Positions 47,624 to 59,363 of a stretch of 64,000 nucleotides of DNA are shown here, piece by piece. The position numbers and the translations under genes were made by a program. How positions within the stretch are numbered: the stretch's first letter is position 1; every line of letters begins with the position of its first letter. The stretch is from Leucaena leucocephala (lineage: Eukaryota > Streptophyta > Magnoliopsida > Fabales > Fabaceae): contig CM073527.1 in NCBI GenBank assembly GCA_037074615.1, forward strand, positions 11,558,848-11,622,847, read 5' to 3'. The notes under the pieces are model-generated. The model was not told the DNA's origin, ran no database searches, and saw only the letters and a program-made list of their open reading frames with translations.

Positions 47624-48826
47624 AGAGACCCAAGATAACATTCCTAGATATCCAAAAATGTGGCCCAAGAGTGATGTGGGATTGGCATTAAAATATTAAT
47701 TTAGTACTTTTTCAATAAAGCATAGTTATTGAGTTAAAGATATAACTGGGGAAGTGATTAGATAGAGCTTTAGACTCATCCAGAACTATGAGGTGGCATG
47801 AAAGGTATCCTCATGGGACCCACAAGGTGCCACATTGCATGAGTCTAGGGAAAGAAGAAAAAGCTAAGGACACGTGGCACAATCTCAGCGATTCATTCCA
47901 GGAAAAGACTCTGGAATTCTCTAAAAATACTGAGTCAGCTGGTGAGGTGTCCTAAGGGCCCCACCATTGTGCCACCTAAGAATGTGAGGTGTCCCATGGG
48001 TGATGTCATTTTGATGTGTCATCTAGGATGATGATGTTCTCATGATGATGCAGGCAAGGCTTCTTGAGAAAGCTTATCTAAGCCATTCATCGCGATTCAA
48101 TCTTGATCGTCTATTCCACCTCCACTAAACTATAAATACCTCAACCCTCCCTCTATTCCATTCATAACAATGAGCAAAGGAAGAAGAGAAAAGAAAAGAG
48201 AGAGAGAAAGAAAGAAAGAAATAAAGAAAGAGAAATAAAGGAAGGAAAAAGGAGTTCTGGAGAAACTAAGAGCAATCCAAGGAGCATAATGACTTGGCAA
48301 GCTTAGGAATAAGGTAAGTAATTTATTCTAGTCCCTGCTATAATAAATTAGAGGATTGTTGTTATGGATTTAATATTTAGAATAAGAGAATATCTCTCTT
48401 GATAAGGTTAGATGTAGATAGAAAGAAAGATAGGGGATTGTCAGATTAAGGGTATTACCTCAAGTTAAACATGAAGATATGATTTTTCAAATTTGGGACC
48501 AAAATGCTGGAATAAGGGTAAGGATGCCGAATGAACAATAAACTTTGGGCATTGATTGACATTGACTGAGTCAAGTCATGGTCAACGAGTTATTGTTTCC
48601 TAAAATATCATTAAATTATCTTTGTGTAGCAATTTGAACCACTTTATTTTAATTTTTCTAGATTTAATTATGATTTTTCGAAGTCAGGTCACTCCTCTGG
48701 AATTTACACAGTGAACAGTACTCGATAGAGTAAAAATCCAGATTGTAATTTGACTTCAATGACCTTAAAAGTGATTCTAGATGCTATCGTTTGGTCCCTA
48801 AGAAGTAAAAAAATTAGGATATTATA
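47624..48826 (+). mobile_element. LARD 5' LTR second part, duplicate
   Basis: Copy of 30901-32103. It contains CACGTG at 47871, TATAAATA at 48131-48138 and a splice-donor-like GTAAGT near 48314. The GAAA repeat differs in length and sequence from copy 1, as expected of a microsatellite. Confidence 0.85.
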
Positions 48827-48829
48827 CTT

Positions 48830-48841
48830 TGGTATCAGAAC
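48830..48841 (+). other. Primer-binding site (LARD), duplicate
   Basis: TGGTATCAGAAC, identical to 32107-32118. Confidence 0.82.
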
Positions 48842-51239
48842 AAAGGGTTCTAGCTCAGAGCATAAGATTCTGGCATAGAACAAATGGTTATGGCTTATAG
48901 TGATGCTTTGGTTTAGTTAGACTAACCCCTTTAAACAAGTTAGAGATTTGAACTAAAGAGGTTCCTCCCTAGTATGAGATATGGGGATGGTGTTCACTAC
49001 TTATAGAATATTTCAAACAAGAGACAATAACACCTAAAAAAATAGAACAATACCCCATACCTTATAGCTTTACGAGGTAGTCTTCAAGGAAATGACTATG
49101 ATAGACTAGTCTTAGTTAGTCATTACCGCTGAGGTATCGTGTTTCTTAGCACGATGTGGCTAGACTAAGTAGGATAACATCTAAGGAGCAGCTTCGTTTA
49201 TTGATAGAATCTGACTAGTCTAAGATCCAGGGAATCTACAATAGTAGCCCAAGGTATCATTAGGTGGCCAGACATTACAGTGACGATGATAATGAAGGTA
49301 CCAACCTTATTGAAGTTTATCAGCTACAAGATTGGTATAAAGCGTAATCAAGCCAGATAATACAAAGTAATAAGATATGAAAGGTTAAGATAATATTTCT
49401 ATATTATGAAGAATTTGTTCAGCTAGTATTCCCTGAACAAAAGAATCGAAAGTTAAAGCAAGACTTGCCTAGAAATGATCCTAGCATATGGCCTAAAATT
49501 TGAGATGAGATGTTTAATAAATAGAGAGCTGATATACACAAAATAGAGGGACCACATCATGAAAGAACAGTAACCTAGTAAACCTAGGTAGAGAAACCTA
49601 GAGAACATAAGTAATAGTAATAGATGATGAATGAGATCTATATGACATAAGTTAAGGATCAAGAAAAATACTAGAAAGGAATCATAGTCTAGTTAAGAAC
49701 AGACTGGGACTAATAGATTGAAGAAGTTAAGAGACAGTAAAGAGATACATAAGTACTCCACAGAGATGGAGATTGATCGCTCACCTGAGAAGTTAGTTCA
49801 TAGATTTAATTCCATTATATGGGAAGGATTTTCTCAAGTAGTTGCAAAAATTCAACAGAGCGGTATATGTAAGATAAGAAAAATAAGTTTATGATGTATA
49901 TAGAGAGAAAGATAGCCACAGTATCAAAGATAAAGAGACTCCCCAATTTAAGAAAGAGTAATATGCAAGAGTTAGATAAAGCAATGAAGGGTTGAGTCTA
50001 TACCCTAATAAGAGGGTAATGCGGCAACCTAAGTTAAATAAATAGTTATTTCAGATTCCTAAGTAAATGTTTAGGATCTAGCAGATAATGTGATAGAGGA
50101 AATGAGGAAAGTCCTAATAGATAACATTGGCTTTTGTGATCACTTTTTTGGAATTATCTGTTGAGTTAACAACTATGTGGAAGTGGCTAACCTTGTAACT
50201 TTTTCTGTTGGTCATGTTTTCCAGAGATGAGAATACAATACAACGGAATCATAGTAGATTTTCGAGGATTTCAGTTAGATCCTAGTATGGCTGACAGAGA
50301 ATAGAAAGTCCAGGGTCACAGTAGATCCTAAAGAGGCTTACGGTTGATCACAGTAGATCCTGAGAGTCGCAGTAGACCTAGCATAGAGAAGAAAGTATTG
50401 AGCTATAAGTACAATATTTATTTGGAAAGATAAATACCAAGGATAAAGTTAAGGTAGAGAAGCTTCACAAATTGGTTAACTCATAAGAGAGAGAGTACCC
50501 ATGATGTTAATTTCAAATAGCCTTATGCCTATCAGGGACTGAACTCAGAATATTCCTACATGCAATAAGAACTAAGTGATCAAAGTTAAAGTTGTTAATC
50601 TTGAGTACCAAGGATTTATGAGAATATCTCATAAGATGTGAGAAGGGGTCAAATATGAGTAAAGAGATCCCTACGATGAGATTATAGAGAATAAGAATGA
50701 GAGACAAATATATCTTTTAGATGAAAATAAAGAGGTTAGAAGGCTAGATAGACCCAAGAGAGATAGTAGAGAGATAATATAAGAAGGATATAAGATAGTA
50801 AAGTACTAGGGTTGGAGCCTGTTAGTACTAGTGCTTCAGATTTTTATCTGCATATTTCAGTTAAGAGTGCTCAGGCAAGAATAGCCCAATGATGGGTGAC
50901 CCCTTGGGAAGTGATGAAAAGGGTGTAAATGCCATAGAAGTTTGGCATATATGCATAGAGTCATGTAAAATGATAGAGAGTTATGAAAAGTTAGAAAAGG
51001 GTTATGAATAGTAAGAGACTATAACCCATATGTCAAGTCCAAATGAAATAGATTTGAAAAGAAATATTTAGAAGAGATTTCTTAAAAGTGAGCAAAGTTA
51101 TAAGTTAGAGGAATGTTTAACTTATGGTATCTCAGAATACTTTATGACAAGGCAAGATAGACCATGATATAGCCAAATTTAGCCAGATATGCCATGATAC
51201 GACATGAAAAGTATGTAATGAGATATGTTATGATAAATG
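48842..51239 (+). mobile_element. LARD-like interior, 5' part, duplicate
   Basis: Copy of 32119-34516, again without recognisable coding domains. It is interrupted at 51239 by LTR R. This copy is the one still joined to the element's 3' end. Confidence 0.7.
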
Positions 51240-51698
51240 TGTAACATCCTTACTTTCATACATATTAGGGACCAATCAGTGGTATTTAAAACCACTTACA
51301 AGACCTTGGAAGTCCATTAGCCAAATCTAGAATTTTATTCTTTCTCAGGTTACTGTTCATATGGTATTCCAGATTACGCAATGAACTTTGAAAAATCATA
51401 ATTAATTCTAGAAAACTCGAAATAAAGTGGTTCAAAAATATACGTGAAGATAAAGTCAAAATGAAGCTTGGCATGTCATCTAAATTTATGTAAAATTTCA
51501 TACATTTATTCCATGATTTACTATTTTTCATTACATCATGACTATCATTGCTTACATTGGTTATACAGCAACATTACACATTACACATTACACATTCACA
51601 TAACATATATACTATCAAATCCCTAGCTTTTCTTCATGCTTCATCATCCTCTTTCATCATTCATAAACCTGTGGGACTAGGATTACATGGAAAGGGAT

Positions 51699-51718
51699 GA
51701 GATTTTGGGGGAAATCTC
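51699..51718 (-). promoter_or_regulatory. Conserved stem-loop in LTR R
   Basis: GAGATTTT, loop GGGG, GAAATCTC, then ATTAGCAAAT. Seven pairs, plus one innermost position that is no longer paired in the minus-strand RNA. Confidence 0.5.
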
Positions 51719-52946
51719 ATTAGCAAATTGTACTAAACAATGCATGCATTAATGTAAATACTTGTGCTTGCTTGTGAAAGTGTTACTATTGTGTCATGTG
51801 CATGCTTTCATGTTACATATGAAATACAATTGGCTAAAGTAAACATATAAACAGAGCTTCATACATAAGCACATAGGTAACACAATTCAATCAAGCCATA
51901 GCACAATCAAGCATAACATTCAATGCATACAAGTTTAGGATAAGTTTACTACCTTGAGCACTTGACTTTCTTTCTCCTTTTCTTGCTTCCTTCTTCTCAC
52001 TTTTCTTGAACATGTGGCTGCCTCTCTTGGAGCATACCAATCAATTTCTAACATCACATAATCATTCATTCATCACAATCTAACTTCCTTGAGCATTAAA
52101 CTCACTTTAATTAACATAACTTCTTGAACATTAAGCCCATTAAATTTCCTTAACCTTAACTAATGGACTTGGTCTTTGAATCAATTGATGTCTTGACGTT
52201 ACCCTACACAATTTCCTCTTTTGAATCCATTTATGAGATTAGAATCATGAAATTCCAGCTCCTTCCTAACATGCTGTACAGAACCGAAATTGCACATAAT
52301 TCTTTCAAAAATTCTCATTTCGATTCCAATGCTTCCCATACTTGTTTCTCTACTTTATCCCAAAACATTTTTTGTTTTAAAACCATTGGAAGCATCAAAA
52401 TCATGAAATTTCAATCACTGTTCATGCGTGTGACCAGTAATAGAGAAGGGTTTCAAAAACTATAATCTTGGAATTTCAATGCTTTCAAGGTTCAAAACCT
52501 TTCCAATCCTACACAAAATAATCATCTAAATTCAATGGAAGCATTAAATTATTGAAATTCAATTTCCTTCCCTCATGAACAGTGCAGATCGAACAGGTTC
52601 ACTCTTGGCAAAGTCAAGAATATCAACTTGATTCAACAACCAATCACTTAACTAGCTTGTTTAAGCTTCAATCATATGTTTCTAACTTTAATTTCTTCTT
52701 TCCCCTTTCATCTAAGGTTTTTGGGCAGCACCTTCCCTTAGAGAAAACTCATCTTTTATCCCATGAAAACCCTAAGTTCAAGCTCCCAAATCAAAGGAAA
52801 ATAAGCTAGGAGAGATTACTTACATTTAATCTCTAGCTTGCTTGAACTTTGGAACCTTGAATCTTCTTTATCTTGGCTTGAGTTTTCATTTTGCAAGAGT
52901 TTCCCCAAGATATCACAAGGCCACGGTTTTGGGGAGAATGAGGGGG

Positions 52947-52954
52947 TATTTATA
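52947..52954 (-). promoter_or_regulatory. TATA box of LTR R
   Basis: Minus TATAAATA in the same context as LTR A1. Confidence 0.55.
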
Positions 52955-54259
52955 GCCAAAATCCAAGGAAAATGAATGGCCAAGATTGATTTGGTTACTA
53001 TTTGATCTAAAGGCCCATATTTAATCTTGGATTTTACTTCTTCATAAAAGAATAATTATGACATCATGTGGGACAGATCATGGGACACCTAAGAGGGCTA
53101 GGTGGCGTGCTCATAGTGTAAGTAAGCTTCTGAAAAAATTCCAGTCCAATCCAATACCGATCGGAGCAGTTTCACAATAACCGAACTATTTTCTGTTCTC
53201 AATTTTTTATAATATACCAGGATATGTATTCTATCCTAGAAACCAATGTCTATACTTCTCATACCCTTGACATGGTTATACTGAGTATTTATCTGCCATC
53301 TATTCCTTGGAAAATGACCAAAATACCCTTGGTGTCCTTTCTTACATTATATTTACCCTAAGGGCATAATCGTCATTTCACCCCTCTTTGCCCTGTCTCT
53401 GAGCATATACTGGCTCTAAATAATCATATTTATGCTATATGCCACGTGTTTGGCCTATCCAGAATGACCAAAATGCCCTCCATCCATCACTAGTACAATC
53501 TGGGCATCCAGGGGCATTTTCGTAATTTCACACCTTTTCTGGACACTGGCCCCTTCTACTGATGAATTGGTACCCTGGGTTTTGGGTGCTCCTTGGCATC
53601 ATCATGGGCCTATATATGAGGTCATTTGATCTCATTCTATCTAGGCTCATATACCGATAAGTTATATTATCGGATCACGGGTGTTATCAAACTCCCGTCA
53701 AAATTCACTGTTATGGGAATAACTTTTTATACAGGACTTCTTCTGGGGTTCTGTCAGATTCATAACATATGACACTATAGGGCACACTTTCCTGTAATTC
53801 TCTGACTTATATCTTATGTCCATAGAATCTGATAAAAAATTAGATAACTTTTAGACTATTAGATAATTTTCTGCTGTCTAGAGCTCTAATAAAATTTCTG
53901 TATCATGCCAGATTAACCAACATATCTTCCTCTATTTATTGATAGAATGTGGGACTAAAAAAACTTTTGGGCAGTTATAACCCTTTCTGGGCTGATCTTT
54001 CTATAATTACAATTTTGCCCTTAAACTTTTTACTTAATTACATTTAAGTCCCTTAACTTTTAGAAATTATCACTTTTGGCCCAAATCTTGTTTCTACTTT
54101 CACTTTTTGCCTTTAACCTTTTCTACTTTTCATTTTAGTCCTTATCTTCCTTAAAGAATCATCTAACCTTTATTATTTCTTCTGATATTCATCATAATCC
54201 TTTCCAAACCTCTTTCCACTATCAATACTATATGGATAGGGAAAAATTAGGATATTACA

Positions 54260-54975
54260 ATATGTAATGTGATACATAATGAGAAATATGTATCAAGAAG
54301 TACAATATGAAGTGGCTTTATAGCTGCTTTGTAAACGGACAGAGAGGCTTCCTTTTTCAAAGGGATAAGATGTTTAAGTGTTATGTTACAGATGAAATAG
54401 CAAGTAAGAGCTTTCACTCCTTGCATGAAATGACAGGCATTATGTTATGTTTGTAAAATATGCTAAAGCTCCAAATGTTATAAAAGTGCAAGCTCTATGT
54501 GATAGAGTTGTGCAAGCTCCGATTGTTTGAGCTGTGCATATTAAAGAAAGGAATGCTTGAGCTCCGATGTTAGAGCTTTGCATTCATAGGCAGGTATTTA
54601 GTCTTGCAGTATGTTGGCCAGGCATTATGCATGTTAGAGTATGTGCTCCTATCTAGCAGTAAAGTAAGGAAAGAAAGAATAATGGCATAAGTCCTCTCTC
54701 TGTATTATGATGAATTATTAAAGATGATAAGGAAAGAAGTATGATGGTACGAATATGAGAGATAAAGTTTAGCGGATATTTAGAGAATTCCGCTAGATGT
54801 TCAGAGGAGTAATAAGTGATTGCACTAAGGAGTATGATGAGTAGTTAATAGAAACTCCAAAATATAGTAGTATATGAGAGAGTTTGATATGAAAGAAAGG
54901 GGCATTCTCCTCAGAGAAACTCTTCATCAAGGTATGAATAGAGATTTAACCCTGAAATTTTGAGGGCAAAATTTA
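54260..54975 (+). mobile_element. LARD-like interior, 3' part
   Basis: Continues the LARD interior after LTR R. It is non-coding, with recurring GCAAGCTC, GAGCTTTGCA and GCTTGAGCTCCGAT words at about 54450-54600. It ends in GAAATTTTGAGGGCAAAATT, which resembles the last interior bases of the autonomous Tekay element (22672-22700, minus). Confidence 0.65.
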
Positions 54976-54993
54976 TTTTAAGGGGAGGAGAAA
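54976..54993 (+). other. Polypurine tract of the LARD-like element
   Basis: TTTTAAGGGGAGGAGAAA directly before the LTR start TGTTATATCC. It is nearly the same as the tract of the Tekay element at 22652. Confidence 0.78.
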
Positions 54994-57848
54994 TGTTATA
55001 TCCTATTTTTTATACATAGAAGCCCAATATGTTGCCTGAAAGAGGTAGGCTACCAGGCCCTGTTGAGCAAAAGTCCCAGAAGTATACATATGATGTTCAG
55101 GGACTAAACTGCAAGTAAGTGAAAGATCAGGGACTAAATTGTAAATAGTGAAAGTCCCTGGGGGCATAGTGGTCATTTTGAAGAAAGAGAGGGACTAAAC
55201 TGAAAAGTCTAAAAGTCCCAAGGCCAAAAATGAAAGTAGATACAAGTTGTAGGCCATTAAGTGTAATTATGAAAAGTTGAGGGACTAAAGTGGAATTTCC
55301 AAAAGTTTCCAAGGGCAAAATTGTAATTATAGAAAGTTCAGAAGAAAAGGCTTAAAACTACTCGGAAGCATTTCAGTCCAAAAATTCATCAGTAGATAGG
55401 AAAAGTTATGCTAGTTAATCTAGCATGATACAGAGATTTTATTAGAGTTATAGATAGCATATATTTATCTAATAATCTAAAAGTTATCTGATTTTTTTAC
55501 AGATCTTATGGACCTTAGATATGAGTAAAAAGTTATAGGAAGATGTGCCCTATGACGCCAGATGTCATGGATCTGACAGAACCTTGAAAGGAGTTCTACA
55601 AAAAAGTTATTCCCATATTAGTGAATTTTGACGGGAGTTTGAGAACGCTCACGATCCGATTATAAAACTTAGCAGTAAGTAAGCTTGGACATAATAAGCT
55701 CAGATAATGTCACAGAAAGGTCCATGATGGCGCCAAGTGAGGCCGAAACCCATGATATCAGTTCAACAGTTAAAGGGGCCAGTATCTAGAAATAGTACAA
55801 CATGACAAAAATAACCCTATATTATAAAATGATAAAATAATGAGTGAAGGGTATTTTGGCCATTTGATTAAGGATAGATAGTCAAGGAAGGTTATCTGGA
55901 GAGTTGACTAGGGTCAGTAAATACGCTAGCAAGGTATGAAAAGATAGTAATGCCCCTAGAATTATTAAAGATAACTAAGGGCATTTTGGTAATTTGCTAA
56001 GCGATATTTCTTAGGAATCAAGCCACCAGAGTGCTTGGGCTTGATTAAAGATCGAAGATAGCAGTCCCAGATATCCAAAAACATGGCCCAAGAGTAATGT
56101 GGGTCCAAGTGGCATTAAAATATTAGTTTAGTACCTTTTCAATAAATCATAGTTACCCGGTTAAAGATGGAACTAAGCGAAGTGATTAGATAGAGCTTTA
56201 GACTCATCCAGAACCATGAGGTGCATGAAAGGTGTCCTCATGGGACCCACAAGGTGCCACATGGCATGAGTCTAGGGAAAGAAGGAAAGGCTAAGGACAC
56301 ACGGCACGATGTCAGCTGTTCATTCCAAGAAAAGACTTTGGAATTCTCTAGAAACATTGAGTCAGCTTGTGAGGTGTCCTAAGGTCCCCACCATTACGCC
56401 ACCTAAGCATGGGAGGTATCCCATGGATAAGGTCATTTTGATGAGTCATCTATGATGATGATGTCATCGTGATGATGCAGGAAAGTCTTCTTGAGGAAGC
56501 TAAGCTATCTGAGCCATTCATCGCGATTTGATCTTGACCGTCCATTCCATCTCCACTCAAATATAAATACCTCACCCCTCCCTCCATTCCATTCATGGCA
56601 AGGAGCAAATGAAGAAGAGAAAAGAAGAAAGAGAAAAAAAGAAATAGAAAGAAAGGAATGAAAAAGAAGGAGTTCTAGAGAAGCTAAGAGCAATTCAAGG
56701 AGCTTAAGGACCTGACAAGCTTAGGAATAAGGTAAGTAATTTATTATAGTCCCTGCTCTAATAAATTAGAGGATTGTTCTTATGGATTTAGTATTAGAAT
56801 AAGAGAATATCTCTCTTGATAAGGTTACCCATGGATAGAAAGAAAGATAGGGATTGTTAGATTAAGGGTATTACCTCAAATTAAACATGAGTTGAGTAGA
56901 GCTACACTAGATAAGATAATAATGCAGATATTATTATGCTATGTGTAGGCTATGAACTATGAAAAGAAGGAACCTTAGATAAAAGGCTAAGAACTAGAGG
57001 AAAGAATACACATCAGGTAGTAAACTTGCCTACTTGTATGCTTATACTACTTGGATGTTTTATGTGATGTTTACTACCTTGATGATGTGAAGCATATATG
57101 ATTAAGTAATGCTCTGTTTCTTTTTATCCTATGGCCGTACGTTATAATTAAGGAACATGGAAGCATGTATGTTATCATTATGCAAGCATGATCATTAAGT
57201 GCACACATAGTAACATCAAGCATATAGTTGCATACATTGTATGGTTTCCGTTTGCTACTGATATTTCCATAGAAATCTCACCCCTTCCATATCAATTCAA
57301 TTACAGCAGATCTTCTCAAGATGGAGGAGATAAAGATGCATGAAGAGAAGTTGATAATGATTTAGCATGATTGATATGTGATTGGTGTATCTATAATTAG
57401 TTGCTGGAAATTGTCACTATGAACAGTAACTCCTAGTGAGTGAGTAACAATTGAGCTATAATTAGAAATAGTAAATGATTGAATAAATGTATGATATTTT
57501 ATCAATATATAGTAGACATACCAAGCTTCGACTCAGGGGAAGGACGCCATATAAACAGTAAATTTTGGGCATTGACTGGCACTGAATAAGTCAAGGCAAG
57601 GTCAAGGATTTATTTTTCCCTCAAAGAATATTAAGTTAGCCTTGTTTATCAATTTGAACCACTTCATTTCAATTTTTCTATATTTAATCATGATTTTCTG
57701 AAATCAAGTCACTCATCTGAAATTTATACAATGAACAATACTCGATAGAGTAAAATTTCAGATTGTATAATTTGACTTCAATGACCTTAAAAGTAGCTCC
57801 AGATGCTACCATTTGGTCGCTAAGACATAAGAAAATTAGTATGTTATA
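54994..57848 (+). mobile_element. LARD-like element, 3' LTR (most complete LARD LTR)
   Basis: Starts TGTTATATCC and ends ATGTTATA (decayed from ATGTTACA). It is 2855 bp long. A TATA box lies at 56562-56569. The G-box of the 5' LTR has decayed (CACACG near 56298). A splice-donor-like GTAAGT is at 56732, and a stem-loop at 57260-57279 has one mismatch. Right of it lies a truncated family C LTR, so no target duplication remains. Confidence 0.83.
57260..57279 (+). promoter_or_regulatory. Stem-loop in LARD 3' LTR
   Basis: GATATTTC, loop CATA, GAAATCTC, preceded by TTTGCTACT. It is the plus-strand form of the conserved element, with one stem mismatch, about 690 bp after the TATA box. Confidence 0.5.
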
Positions 57849-59363
57849 TTATACATATGGAAAGAATGAGATTTCATGGAAATCTCAATAGCAAGTCATA
57901 CAAACTATAATATTATGCATGATTAATTATATGCTTAACATGTTCTCATGAGATGGGAGCTACTTCATAATAATACATAAGCAAACTCTAACATGCATAT
58001 TGTCATGACATTAGTTGCAAGGAGTTGCAATCATTCATGCTTCATCATCAACATGATGGCATATTCTTAAGCTTAACCAAACATCATAACTAACAAGCAA
58101 GCATACAATCAAGCAAACATGAAAACTATAGTTAGGTATTCTTGATACCTCTTTAACTATCATTGACAAAGTCTTATTGAGATGGTTTTTCTTCCCTCAT
58201 AAATGTCAAAACCTAGCCATTACAAAGTAACATCAAGTTACAACTCAACTTGAAAACAATTCTAAGACTAGGTTTCACTAACTTCCATTATTTTTCCATG
58301 TTATGTTCCATACTTCCATCTTGCTAAAATAAATTCTCATGGTTCATTTCCACATAAGTTTTCATGTAGAATCAAAATATGGAACCATAATTTCCAAAAT
58401 CAAAACATACCATTAGCTGTTGTACATAACCGAAGTGACACCCTTATTTTCTAAAAATTCACATTTTGATTCCAATGCTTCCAATACTTGTTCTCCTACG
58501 TTATCCCCACACAAGTTTCCATTTTAAACTCATTGAAAGTATCAAAATCTTTAAAATCCTACATATGAATAGTATTTCATATAGTGGTAGCCAAGAACAC
58601 AAAATCCTAACTACATGCATACTTGAATTTCCAAGCATATACACTTGATTCTAGCTTGTTTAAGCTTATCTAAACTATCCATAACATAAAAATCATATTC
58701 TTATCATATATGGACAGCACTTCCAGCAGAACCTTAAGGGAAATATGTCACAAAAACCCCTTAAAACCAATAGCTAACTTGATAGATTAAAGTCTAAGAA
58801 CAAGGGAGCTAGTTACCTTGCTTATTGCTCCAAGTTGTGTTTTTCTTTCTTGTTCAAAGAAAATTTGGCTACAGGTTCCATAAGGTACTCCAAGGTCCCG
58901 CACCAATCTGGTTTGGGGGTGTATATATAGAAAATTTTTGGTGGAAATGAAAGGTCAATATTAGTTTAGTTACTATTTGATCGAATGGTCCATATTCTAC
59001 CTTGAATCAAGCTTGCCCCAGAAGCCTTATATTGACGCCATGCATTACATCATTTAGGGCCATGTTTGGCTGGAAAAAGGTAGATATACTGATAGAAAAA
59101 ATTCTAATATAGTCCGGTACTAATCGGAGCAGTTTCACAAAAACTAGATTATTTTATGTTCCTAATTTTTATAATATTCCATAATATGTATTATGTCATG
59201 AAAACCAATATCTAGGTTTTTCCTACCATTGACATTGTTAGACTGAGTATTTATCTGCCAACCATTCCTTGGGAAATGACCAAAATACCCTTGTTGCTCT
59301 TTGTTACACTATATTAACCCTAAGGGCATAATTGTCATTTCAAACCTCTTTTTACTGTATTAG
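57849..59363 (-). mobile_element. 5' LTR of the outer Tekay element, truncated, part 1
   Basis: Family C sequence aligning with C1 from about 20500 to 21812. About 410 bp at the LTR's 3' end, and the whole interior up to RT, are missing. A stem-loop lies at 57868-57886 (GAGATTTC, ATG, GAAATCTC) and a TATA-like TATATATA at 58922. It is interrupted at 59363 by a solo LTR. Confidence 0.75.

Larger units (their letters stand above)
34625..51347. repeat. Tandem segmental duplication, copy 2 (about 16.7 kb)
   Basis: Second copy of 11674-34624, missing the equivalent of 24077-30395. It contains LTR H, Athila remnants, B2', C1', integrase-chromodomain, the end of D2, and the LARD LTR and interior. 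Confidence 0.92.
51240..54259 (-). mobile_element. Solo LTR R (Tekay-type mosaic)
   Basis: The plus strand starts TGTAACATCC and ends GGATATTACA. Flanks are AAATG (51235-51239) and ATATG (54260-54264), a 5-bp duplication with one mismatch. It is a mosaic: 51240-51455 is A-like, about 51456-51960 resembles families B and C, and about 52150-54259 is A-like again. A TATA box lies at 52947-52954, a stem-loop at 51699-51718 and a hairpin at 53654-53673. It is the second parent of chimeric LTR H. Confidence 0.88.

Noticed and set aside
34517..51239. Independent second insertion of the whole set of elements
   Set aside because: Identical nested order, identical insertion points and a chimeric junction LTR require duplication of a block, not repeated insertion.
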